60,000 nucleotides of DNA, taken from the NCBI GenBank assembly GCA_914767715.1, contig OU612070.1:27022025-27082024 (forward strand). Direction: 5' to 3'. The translations under genes were made by a program, and so were the position numbers. Below, piece by piece: positions 36,601-46,700 of the stretch; position 1 is the stretch's first letter; each line of letters begins with the position of its first letter. The stretch comes from Membranipora membranacea (lineage: Eukaryota; Bryozoa; Gymnolaemata; Cheilostomatida; Membraniporidae). The notes beneath the pieces were generated by a model, which was given only the letters and a program-made list of their open reading frames with translations, made no database searches and was not told the origin of the DNA.

Positions 36601-36999
36601 TTTGGATTGTTATAACAAGCAAATCTTGTATTAACATTTATTTTATAAACGCTTTGATTGAAGTTTTGTATACACCGCAAGAAAAGACATCGTCTGCATA
36701 CTCAATACCCATCCCTAATTTGAAATAATCAATGTTGCAAAATGCTTGTTTTGATGGCTGTTGCGAAATATTTTTACCAATACAATAATTATTTGTATTC
36801 CCTTTTCAGGTCAGAGCGATTCTCATGCTTTCTAAGCAATCTTCACAAGACAAAAAAGAAAAAGAGGCCGTATATACCAGCAATAGATGGATCAAAAGAA
36901 ATATTGCGCTCCTTATGTTCAAACAAAATCGAGGAAAATATTTCTTTAGTTAATAATCTATACTATAAAAAGTACAGTTGCCATTTAGGTTTGCGTTAG
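30659..36999 (+). CDS. Type II membrane sulfotransferase (WSCD-like), 6 exons, one frameshift
   Basis: Predicted Golgi sulfotransferase transferring sulfate from PAPS to a glycan. Exons: 30659-30753, 33515-33720, 34772-34972, 35328-35494, 36267-36444, 36810-36999. Exon 1 encodes a short cytoplasmic part and a signal-anchor helix (VIIICLALCISVFCFI). Exon 2 ends with IAAAPGSRSDWCRATLALITG, matching the 5'-phosphosulfate loop (family PGSGNTWLR-LLE--TG; here the usual Gly-Asn-Thr is Arg-Ser-Asp). Exon 3 ends with VVIRNPLDAGFSEYI, the 3'-phosphate motif RNP-DA. Exon 5 has RWRRHHTYWLSEYSGQLMVV and LYQDL, typical of the WSCD C-terminal half, and exon 6 is Lys-rich. Splice phases agree throughout. 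Exon 3 has two surplus bases at 34921-34924 (ATATAG), giving a stop just before VVIRNP. Without it the product is about 344 residues. No WSC domain is present. Either an error or polymorphism, or a recent lesion. Confidence 0.65.
30840..31014 (-). mobile_element. tRNA-derived SINE in sulfotransferase intron 1
   Basis: The minus strand of 30935-31014 reads like a tRNA: an A box in TAGCTCAGTTGGTAAGGG and a B box GGTTCGAATCC (30949-30959), closing with TCTACC. A GC-rich body follows (GGCGCCAAATATGGCGG region). The long anticodon-arm region and the attached body favour a SINE head over a working tRNA. Confidence 0.65.
32310..32525 (-). mobile_element. tRNA(Leu/Ser)-like SINE
   Basis: Minus strand: GGCGTGGCTGAATGGTTAGT (A-box region) at about 32515 down to GGTTCAAGTCCCGGCC near 32430, where the GGTTCAAG block is duplicated. 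The body continues to about 32310 and contains a small inverted pair AATGGTTAG/CTAACCATT. It lies in sulfotransferase intron 1. Confidence 0.6.
32876..33368. mobile_element. Foldback MITE in sulfotransferase intron 1
   Basis: Two inverted arms of roughly 180-200 bp with outer ends around GA(C/T)AAAACAGAG; shared inner blocks include AGAGGGAC, CAAGTTGCC and AGAAAACTA. No open frame. Confidence 0.8.
33825..33960 (+). mobile_element. SINE fragment with B box
   Basis: GGTTCAAACCC (near 33875) preceded by a tRNA-like segment and followed by GGCGGATCTTTTCGTGGAAAT, related to the body of the copies at 34040 and 35890. It lies in sulfotransferase intron 2. Confidence 0.5.
34040..34330 (+). mobile_element. 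Dispersed SINE-like repeat, copy A
   Basis: Shares long similarity with 35890-36165: CCATGGAT(T/C)GACCTG, GGGCTCTTC, GGTTTGCACTGA, then ATGCATATTT, GACAACTCAG and a common 3' end GAAACAT. Located in sulfotransferase intron 2. Confidence 0.75.
35890..36165 (+). mobile_element. Dispersed SINE-like repeat, copy B
   Basis: Second copy of the 34040 repeat, in sulfotransferase intron 4. It has a B-box-like GAGTTCAAATCG near 36033 and the same GGCGGCAGATGTTTTT body, so it is probably a tRNA-derived SINE with an extra 5' module. Confidence 0.75.
36472..36487. repeat. Poly-G tract
   Basis: Uninterrupted G run just inside intron 5 of the sulfotransferase, about 28 bp after the donor. Could form a quadruplex; length is likely unstable. 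Confidence 0.85.
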
Positions 37000-37970
37000 C
37001 CGTTATACAGAGCTGACTATGCCAATAGAAATTCTGACTTGATATCTTTTTTTGCACAAATCCATACTTCATCAGTTGCAATGTTGGTTTTTAAAATCGA
37101 TTAATTTTTGCAGATTATATATTTTTCATTGCCACTCGTTATATTTGGTAGGAAATTTTTTCTTCTACAATTAACTTACTTTTATATACTGCTAGCCTAC
37201 TATCTGCAGACTCTCCACCTGGAAGAAGATGCTCGTTGGCAATAGATTAGTCGACGCTGCTCTACAAGTATGTTGATGTGCGCGCTGCTGAGTACGTTGA
37301 CGCATGTGCTGCTGAGTAGATAACGTAGCAGTTCCTCTAAGTGTTTACTGTTACGACAGACATACTTCACAGATCTAAGTCAGCTCGGTTCTAACGGGGT
37401 CTTGCTTTATTTTAAAGACCATTGAAGATCGTAAACACTTAGGTGCTTGGACCAGAGTATGTTTTTCAAATACTACAGCGTTTCTGTGAGGGCCATTGAA
37501 TCTTACATGGCCCATTGCGGAGATCCCTGGTGGTCTTATCCGGGAAAGTTCTACATGTTATTGATTTTGTTCTGGCAGGAAAGACTTTTTCGATATAGTA
37601 TCCAATACCTAACCAGAATTTTAGTTCTTTATCGAATCTATTGGCTGTTTTACATGACAAGTCACCTTGAATACTGACTCAATGAGACTCATGCAAAGTT
37701 AGTTGATATTAATTTATGACAAATCAAAACAAATCTGCAGCCAGAACAAAAAAAGTATTACATAACATTGGACCTGAGAAATTAGCAGATTGCACTGTGG
37801 AAGATTATATAGCAGCTGTCATTATATTTTTGGCTCTCAATGATCTTTATTATATCCTTCATAATATGAGTATGAATAAGAAAAAATTGCAATTGTACAA
37901 ATTCTTTTGGAGTTGCCCTGTCATAGACCTAAAAGAAGACAACTTGTGGTATTGAATACTCTTTCTACTG
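37000..37970. other. Downstream flank with two unassigned small open frames
   Basis: Two plus-strand open frames, 37447-37677 (76 codons, aromatic-rich) and 37716-37955 (79 codons, MTNQNKSAARTKK start), have no motif I recognise and no visible splice context. They may be chance. Imperfect repeats of GCTGCTGAGTA occur near 37285-37320. Confidence 0.35.
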
Positions 37971-37974
37971 CATA

Positions 37975-39600
37975 GAGATGTTGATCTAGCTATAAGTCTT
38001 GTCTTCAATGGGGGATAGTACAACATGATTGTATTATCCGAGTACAGGTTCATGTGATCATATTATCAGAGTCCCCGGTAAGCAAGTTTGCTCTTGCATA
38101 CAATTGTTAAAGGCCAAGCCCAATGAAGTTCTAACTTACTGTATGTTTTTCATGAGGTTCTAAGCTCTCATTTGAGTCATTGGACCAATGAACTAAACCT
38201 TTAGTTCATTGATTGGACAAAACTCTACACATACCACAGGCAGATCTGTTGATGCTCAAAGCTGATGCTTCATGAAAACAGTCATGGTCCCAGCTCATGA
38301 CGTCACAAGCAGTGTTTTCTTAAATTACTGTGATACCGGATATATGATATATGATACCAAATATTAGGGGAGTGATGGTACAGATCCCCTAAAAAAAAAT
38401 GAGTGAATAAGATATCAGGCTACAATCACCTTAATTTTTATTGGATGTTTTTGCTAGGAACAATCAAATAACAATGGATAATACAAACAGTAAAAACCAT
38501 TAGTGGCAAATGTTAAACACTGTCTATGACGTCAGAAGGTCAAGGAAATTTCAATGGTTTCTCAATGTGACTGAATTTATTGACTGTTTGATGGAGATGT
38601 CATCTTTGAGCATCAGCAGATCTGGTTGTGGTAGGTGTAGAATCTTGACCAATGGCTCATCTGAAAGCTCATCACCTAAAGTAAAATATGACAATCTTTA
38701 GAACTTCATTGGGCTTGGCCTTTAACGACAAGATCAAGAACATTGATGCGTATTTTGGTTTCCTGAATGACAGTTGGTTTATCCAGTGGTTTTTGGAAAT
38801 TGCATAATGCAACTGTATTTGGGACAATGGTAAACATAGTGGATATGATCATCCAAGTTTGCACCACAACCAGGACATGAACTGTCCATGGCCTGTGATT
38901 GTGTGTGAGATCAATGAACTAAAGGTTTAGAACTAGAGGTTTAGTTTATTGGTGAGATGAGTGGTTTGTGTAGATTTGGTAATTTTGAAAAGGCTTTTCA
39001 AATTCAGGGTGAGCAAAAACTCCTTAGTGGCTTGCAGTTTTGGGTTTGGAGTCATTCTGAATGCACCTGTTCCCGCATCCATTGCTTTGTTTGAGCTTTT
39101 AAGTAGCTTAAAGGAATTGGAGGGACAGGGTTAGGACCCATGGTGTCAAGCGCCGCACCAACGATAGCGAGTTCATCAGCCCGCTCATTACCCTGGATAC
39201 CTGTGTGACCAGGCACCCATGAGAGGTATAAATGGTTAGTTTGGGCCAGTTGGTTTATACTTTTTATATAGTTTAGTTTGGCCTTAGTTCTTATTGCTGG
39301 ATTTTGAGAAGGGATTATAGCGCTGACCTGCTATCAGATATAATTGAAAACATTTTACAATCATGTTGCAAGAGGCTAGCAGCAGCAGTGGCCATTACAT
39401 GCATTTCAGATTGAAAAGCGGTTGATGTAACAGATAGTGAAATGGAAACATTTTGGTTTGCATTTTGTAGATTAGCATCTTCACCCTTTACCTTGGTGAA
39501 TATGTCCATCGACCCCCAGTTCATTGGATGACCCGTCAGTATAGGAACATATCTCATATTTGTTAGTGTCGACTTATTTCCTCGAACCACTGCTCTTTTG
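37975..39600 (-). mobile_element. 3' part of an I/jockey-like LINE with RNase H
   Basis: Minus strand, interrupted by a MITE at 38111-38721. From 39590 down: an RNase H domain with FQSEMHVMATAAASLL and ISDSRSAL (catalytic Glu and Asp), a frameshift near 39315, then LSWVPGHTGIQGNERADELA (the H-GN--AD-LA end of RNase H). A zinc-knuckle-like tail CPGCGANLDDHIHYVYHCPKY follows near 38880-38820. The remaining 3' end lies beyond the MITE to about 37975. A short copy of the same 3' end is at 45795-46075. Frameshifts make it inactive. Confidence 0.8.
38111..38721. mobile_element. TTAA-flanked MITE (piggyBac-like), 611 bp
   Basis: Ends AGGCCAAGCCCAATGAAGTT and its complement AACTTCATTGGGCTTGGCCT, flanked by TTAA on both sides (38107-38110, 38722-38725), the target preferred by piggyBac. 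The inverted arms are about 170 bp (CAGATCTG and TTGATGCTCAAAG blocks recur inverted). Its insertion site is defined by the uninterrupted LINE copy at 45795-46075. No coding capacity. Confidence 0.8.
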
Positions 39601-40080
39601 CTGGGTAAAAAAGACTGACTTTATCACTTGCTGTAGCTATATTGAATACATTATAGAGAGATGAATAAAGTAGGATTATATTTAACCAAAAAGGCACAAA
39701 CTGCATATCCTGACTATGAAATTCCATGTGTGATTATATATGGGGACCAGGGGTGAGATTGATATACCCCTAGGGCGTGTAGGCTGTGTGCCTACCAAAG
39801 TTCATTAAATGGATGTCCTCAATGTTGTGGATAAATCTGATATGATATACCAAGATAATTGTCATGCTAAGCTTGCAGGAAGTCTTCTATAACAAATTTC
39901 AATAGAAGTACTCTCAACTTGTCTAAGATCTGAGATATATAAGTGCCAATACAAAATGCCAGGAAATATATTTCATATTTAATGTTTCAGGGAATCTCTT
40001 TCACTAAATCAGTGAAGTCACTCACTACGACTACGTTTTCACAAGCTCATTCAATTTTTCAATGATGCTGCGAATGAGAA
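39601..40080. other. Between two LINE relics, no gene seen
   Basis: AT-rich, no open frame or repeat I can support. It may be diverged upstream parts of either LINE. Confidence 0.35.
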
Positions 40081-40084
40081 CCTT

Positions 40085-41650
40085 TACTAGGATTTGGCCG
40101 GAAATGGTCCAAAGATGATCCACCGTCTGACTAAAACTAGACAGCGGAGGTCAAGGAATATAGTCAGGCTCTCTTTTGTGAAGGATGGGAATGGAAATAT
40201 CTTGAGTGAGGACAGTGAAGTAAAGGAGAGGTGGAGGAACTATTTCAACACCCTCTTGATCACTGAAAACACCAGAGAGGAGCTTGCAACTTTGTTATCA
40301 ACTGAAGGCCCGATTCAGGCCCTTGAAACCACAGAAGTTGAGTACCAGCTAGAGAGGATGAAGAACAACAAGCCTACAGGACCTGATGAACTTCCAATCA
40401 ACTGGATGACACTGTGCCGGAAAGAGATAATGAGAGACGGCATACCTTAGGAATGGAGAAGAAGTGTTATAACACCAATATTCAAACAGAAAGGAGACCC
40501 TTTGATGTGTTGCAATTATCGGGGTATCAAACTTCTCAGTCACTGCCTCCAACTTATAGAACCAGTGATTGAAGCAAGACTACGATTGATTGTTAACAGC
40601 AAGCAAAATCAATATGGTTTCCAGAAAGGGAGGTCCACCACTGAGCCAATGTTCTGTCTATGTAAACTACAAGAGAGATTCGGAGAGTTTAACCAAGACC
40701 TGTATATGGTTTTTGTTGACCTTGAAAAGGCTTACGACACCATCTTAAGGATTTGATCTGGAACTGCCTCAGGAGAAAGAGGATCAAAACCATTCAAGAC
40801 ATGTATGAGAACTGCTCGACCCAAATCAGGACAAACACTGGGAGCACATAAGCCATAGAAATAAAGATCGGATTACATCAAGGATCTGCATTGAGTCCTT
40901 TGCTCTTCACCATCATTATGGATGTGATTACTGGGAGCATCGGTGAAGATACACCGTGGGCGATGTTATTTATGGATGGCTTGGTACTATGTGATGGCAA
41001 CAGGGAACATCAGGAAAGAATATTGGAAGTAATGACGGAGAGAATGGAGATTGTGGGAGAAGGAAATCCTACCTAGTCGCATGCAATTTAAGTACCTGGG
41101 CACCACCATCCACCAGGAAACAGGGTGCCGCAAGGAGGTTGAACTGCGTATTTCAAAGGCATGGAACAAATGACAGGAGCTGAGTGGATTACTCTGCGAC
41201 AGGAAGATGCCTGCTCACCTGAAAGTTCTCATCTACAAGACTGCTATACAGCCAGCTCTGACGTATGGGAATGAGACATGGCCCGTAACAGGAACCCTTA
41301 TAGACAGGGTTAGCTCTTGTGAGATGCGAATGCTAAGGTACTGCATGGGGATAAGTTTAGAAGAACATCAAAGGAATGAAGAGATAACAGCTGATGCAAA
41401 TATAATGCCAATCAGGGATGTCATGAGGAAAAGGAGGCTAGAATGGTATGGTCATGTTTGTCGACATGAGAGTGATGAAGACATCAGGAGTGTGTACGAG
41501 ATGAGGGTAGAGGGAAGCAGAGGGCGTGGATGGCCAAAACAGCGCTGGAGTGATCTCGAACAAATAAGGTGGAGAAATTTGGTGGAACTAGGAGTCTGGC
41601 AAAAGCCCGCCACCCGATCAGGACATGGCGATGAAAGGTGAAAAAGGTGA
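40085..41650 (+). mobile_element. RTE-like LINE relic
   Basis: Broken plus-strand reverse transcriptase. In order: KNNKPTGPDELP (pre-RT), VITPIFKQKGDP and NYRGIKLLSHCLQLIE, QYGFQKGRSTTEPMF, FVDLEKAYDTI (first catalytic Asp), then after a frameshift GLHQGSALSPLLFTIIMD, AMLFMDGLVL (the catalytic Y/FADD is degraded to FMDG), FKYLGTTI, and the RTE C-terminus LEWYGHVCRHESD with RGRGWPKQRWSD. At least three frameshifts or stops; the endonuclease is missing. Confidence 0.85.
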
Positions 41651-42281
41651 ACAACATTCAATTTTTCAATTTCAAATTATAATCAACTAATAGTAACTGA
41701 GAACTGGTAGAACGTGTCCCGATATTTTCTATGTTAAGAGCAGTTCTGTTGTTTGCTCAGCAATACTTACAAGAACAGGTGATTTTTTTGCCAATGACTG
41801 GTATTAATAGCTCACCATTAGGCTTGAGCACACATATACCGAAATACCAAACCTTTACATAATTAGTTCTTTAGAACTGGTAGCTTTTTGGACTTTAAAA
41901 TACTGCATGAGCACCTCATAGATGAAGAGGGGGGGGCTGGGTTGACAATTTTCACCCAGATGTTTTATGTATATTCTGACTGCAAAACTTGCTTCGGACA
42001 CATGGTAGTCTTCAATATACATTTGAATAGCAGTAGAGATACTATCATAGCATGATTGAACAATTATATTATTATATTTTCAGTTTACTAATAAACACAA
42101 AATAAACGTATGCTTATATTTTTCTTAAAAATTATAATATTGCCGCCTCAGAGTCTGTTAGTCAGTTTGAGTAACAATGAACTTTCAGGCTTATGATCAC
42201 ATAGAGAAAAGTGTACAGAGCCACTGCAGGAAAAAATCTAATTGATGTTTGTAATCCATGCTTTAAGTTATCACTGGACTG
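41651..42281. other. 3' flank of the receptor gene
   Basis: Non-coding AT-rich DNA lying downstream of the minus-strand receptor stop codon. AATAAA-type signals on the minus strand are possible but not decisive. Confidence 0.4.
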
Positions 42282-43713
42282 TTATTGTTTCTTTTTGCCT
42301 TTCGGTTTTCTTGATTTCTCAGGAATTGGCAAGTTGGCCATACCACGAGTCCATCCAGAGGCCTGCATTTGATCAATAGACTGATTGGGTGAATGAGGAG
42401 GGCTGCTGAGGACATGTTCTGTTGACTCTGTTGTCCACATCTTTGACCCGCTAACACTCTTTTTAGGAGTTTTAACTTTCGGTTGCTTAGTGTGCAATCT
42501 TCTTTTTGAAGCTCTACCCTGTATGGAAAAGGGAATATATTCTTTGTGATATTGGCAAATGATTTTAGAAAGTATAGTCTTTTAATTAAGCATTTATGAT
42601 ACTTTCACCCTGACAATCTTTTTTTGATTGAAAATATCTCTGACAAAAAGCTCATTTTCCTGATTTAAACAGATTACAGAAAGGAGTGCCTTGTCTCAAA
42701 TTCACCTTTCCATCTTCGAGTTTCTTGACAAGTTCGTTCCGTTTCTTCTTCATGTCGAGTACTGTTTGGGCTACATTCTCAGCTTTGGTTGGCTCTCCAT
42801 CTAGTGTCATAAATGAAAAAATATTTGTTAGATCCCTCTAATTTCTGACGTAAAATGTAAAATTTCTGCCACCATGAAATAATAGAATAGAATTATGGAT
42901 TGAACTTTTTATGTTGTTCAAAAACAACCGAGTAAGCGTCTCTTGTTTTCCAGCAGATAATTGCTGGAAATTTCTGAATAAAACATATCTAAGTAACTCA
43001 CTTTGACCAGCTTTAAGTGGTGAAGTCCCTTCTTGAACCTGATGAGTCTCCGTTTTTTTCTGTGGCCCTGCTATTGCCTCATCCGGACCTACCCCCATAG
43101 ATGCCATTGATTTCCTCATTTCATCAGCTGTTTCGAATGACTCTTCTGATTCCACTGCCATTATCTGTAGGATGGCTACTACCTGTTGTATATCCTGAGG
43201 CTTTGTCAAGCCGACCATCTGACCACCACTGAGGGGCTCAAAAAGAGGTTCACTTATCGGTGTTTCCTCTATGGCTGTAAGTATAGCGAGAGCTTGCTTG
43301 ATTTTATTTTGCCGTGCATCATGGAAAGCTTTTGAGATTATTCTTGCTTTCACATCACTTGTTGGTATGTTATTGTTGTGGGTATCATCTCCTGCTCCCT
43401 TGTTGACCGTGTTCTCAGGCATATCAAGAGTTGATAATATCGCCATAGCCTGTGTCAACTGAGCTTGGACAGGCTCTATTGAAGCTGCCCCCATCTTCGC
43501 TTCTTCACCTGCATTCAGATGGGGTTCTTTGGTTGATTGCTCCTTTATCTTTCCTAGAATGCCAATTGCAGCGTGAACTTGTTGCTGTCTTTTCTGATCG
43601 GCAGTTTGTGCTTCTATCTGAATGTTATTCGATACTGCTGCCATGCCCACACCAGGCAAACTCTTAGCTTTCTGTTTCTTTATTTTTATTTTCTCCTTAT
43701 TTATTGTCCCAAG
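42282..43713 (-). CDS. Receptor cytoplasmic tail exons with QAxAIL repeats
   Basis: The last three exons of the receptor gene: 43002-43713 (712 bases, by far the longest), 42706-42800 and 42282-42518. The long exon has four related helices spaced 40-52 residues apart: QVHAAIGILGKI, QLTQAMAILSTL, KIKQALAILTAI and IQQVVAILQIM, each within an acidic, polar linker. The second exon is a short charged helix (DMKKKRNELVKKLEDGK). The last is basic and disordered, ending SRKPKGKKKQ. This could be a repeated docking site for a cytoplasmic partner; no family is recognised. Confidence 0.65.
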
Positions 43714-46700
43714 CTATAATAAAATTTATGTTTTGTCATGAAACAATCATTTGTAATACATTACTAATAAACAAAAAGTTTTACCCAGTTGTTTCTCAAA
43801 TCATGAAATTGAACAAAAACATCAGTTACCACAGTTAAAAGTTTGATCAAGGAGCTCAACTTGGCTAAACTTTAAAAGCCTCCTCAATCAAAAAGGGATC
43901 TCCTGAACAATATTACATAAGATTATGTATTACTTACTGCCACCGCCTGAAGGTCTGTTTCCCCTATATCAAACTGTAAAGGATAATATGAGAGAACCAC
44001 AAAACTAGGAGTGATTTGCTATCTAAAGAAGATATACACTAGCAGTATAACAGTCAGTAACCTTCCATGGAATGATTATGAGGCAATTTCTTAACTGAGT
44101 CAATATATCACCGTTAATGTTCATTTTGTGTGAAAGTTCCGTAAAATCCTTTTTTCTGCTAATAATCCAGAGAATGACAAGAATAAGAATATTATTGATC
44201 TTTAAATTTCTGAACAAACTGTAAATCAAGCCTTGTGATCAGATTTTGAGTATGGTATATCACAGTTTAACTCACATCATCAGGTACCGGACTGCCTCTA
44301 CCATTGTATCTGTCTCCAAACTGCCCAACATACCTTTGTAGAAAAAATGTTAAGTGGATGATTTTTATATCCCTCAGTAAAAACTCGGAAGTCACCGGTG
44401 GACCTTACAATCTTTGATAACTTGAATAACTTTTGATCGACCAAATTGAAACTATCGATGTATCATAAGGATAAGTGTTCATAATATTGTTGCCCAGTTT
44501 GTGCAATGTCATCAATAAATTACCATCAGATAATGTCCCGGTGTTGATGCAGTGGTACCAATGACAAAGTCATGCTCCCTTTGACTATACTCAGTATAGT
44601 CAGAGAGATTTTGAGGATGGCTTTGCCATTGTAAATTGCCATTGCAAATTTCTATTGCAGTCGATAGGAATGAAAAACATGAATATTATTATAATAAACA
44701 GTTATAGTCTTATCAACCATCAACCTTTAACCATCAACCATCAACCATCAACCATCAACCACCAACCATCAACCATCAACCATCAACCATCAACCAATCA
44801 TTTTACCCTTTACTAGTTTTTACAAATCCTTCAGGAGCCTGACCGAAGAGCATACATCTTTTGTTTTCATTAGCCATTGATAAGAGAAGATCAGCCATCT
44901 CAGCTTCTTCGAACATCTCCTGATCATTATCAATCTGTTGAGCTAGCACTGACAATCTCTGTTTCTTCTTCTGTAAGCCTAGTAAAGATATTCACTCTCA
45001 GGTAGTCAGTAATATTTTAGGACACCTATTTGATAAGACTGAACTGAAATGTAGCCAGAAGTAAGGGAAAATAATATTATATTTGTGCTGTTATCTGCCA
45101 GGCAATGCAAAGCAAGTAAGTTTACAGTTTAGTTTTTATCGGCCTTCATGGTATAGATGCTAGATAGAGTTTCTCCTGTTTCATATCTTGTTTCGGGCTG
45201 GAAGTTTGAAGGAATCATTGTTTCTCTACATTCTTGAGCTAATTCAATTTGGCCAAAAAAGGAGCACAATACGGACTATTCATTCGTAGCTTAGAATAAT
45301 AACTTACTTATAGCAGTTGGTAAATGACTGAGCAGGAAAAACAGCGATGAGATAAATAAGAAAGCCATCGCGCCAACCATTATCCATACAACATTCGGTG
45401 TAACTAGGGAAAAGGCGAAGTACATATGTACGTGTGATGAATTCAGGAAACAGATTGTTGAAACTTTTCTAGCTCACTGAGGAAATACTTCCAATTAACG
45501 TACCCCCCTTCTTTCAAATCTCATCAATAATCATACCTTAACCAAGCCTTCATAATTTTATGTCGCTTGAATCTCACTCACAGAAGTTAGAAGAACTGAA
45601 TATTGTTGTTACTTCTTTCTGACTCTCAAACGATCCTTGTCCTATAACTGAGATGTAGACTGTGTACAGTAAATTGATTTTTACTCCCAGCAACTGTGCC
45701 TGCACAATAAAAGGTAGATAGAAGAGAAAATATAGATATGTGTACACCAAACAACAGTGATACGTGCAGTATCATATCAATATGGATTCAATGTGACTTT
45801 TTCTTCTTCTCTTCAATGGGGGATGATAACACAGCAATATAACAGGTACAGGTAACCGTAGACTCGAAGGCCCCGGAAAGCAAGTCTTTTTGTGCATCTA
45901 ATAGTTGACAAGCTTGAATGACTGATGATTTAAATCAACTAGTTCTGGAACCTTGATATGTATTTAGGTTTTCTAGATAACCATTTTTGAGTTTAAATGG
46001 TATTAGTAATGGGGAATTTCCTAATGCCTTTGTATTTGGGACAACTATTATGGCCTATACGGTTGTTATCTAATCAAGTACTTCTTCAAACAGCTCACTG
46101 CCAGACTGAGGATATTTCATCAAATTGGAGAAATTGACCCTATTTTCAAAGCTCTTGCCATATGAAGGCCATATTGAAAAGTAAAACAAGTACATACCTC
46201 AATTTCTCTGTTCCTTTTCATATTCCGTATAATGACACTTGTGCAATGTGGTTCAACTTCAACTTTATACCTTAAAATTGGCAAAAACAATAATTCATAT
46301 TACCGTTATATCCTTGAGCAATATTTACCTAGGTGAACCTTTCCCTTGACATATTTAGATTGATTATACATACATGCTTCATAGGGACCCACAATATAAA
46401 CATCCTCCCACTGCAACATTTAGTAAGCCAACAAGGGCAAAGAGAGAATAAATGAAGATTTTAACCTTCTATACTTTTTGATGATCAAAGAGGCTGAAAT
46501 TAGTTTGTTCTGCCCATTTGCTTAATTTGCTGATCAACTTAGGCAGCAGTGAACACCTTACACTATCAGTACCAAGGACTGCATTTCATGTGGTGCAAAG
46601 TGAGACTTTCTTGAACATGTCGGAAATAAGAGGTCCCGAAATTTACTACATGTATTTACTATTCCAACTATAATTGTGGTATTCAGTTCAATCCTTTATT

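Noticed and set aside
37447-37955. Two small open frames downstream of the sulfotransferase
   Set aside because: No signal peptide, domain or splice evidence; composition is compatible with chance.
42838-43002. Continuation of the receptor tail open frame past 43002
   Set aside because: A consensus gtgagt donor at 42996-43001 joins the next exon in frame; the read-through gives an unrelated hydrophobic end.
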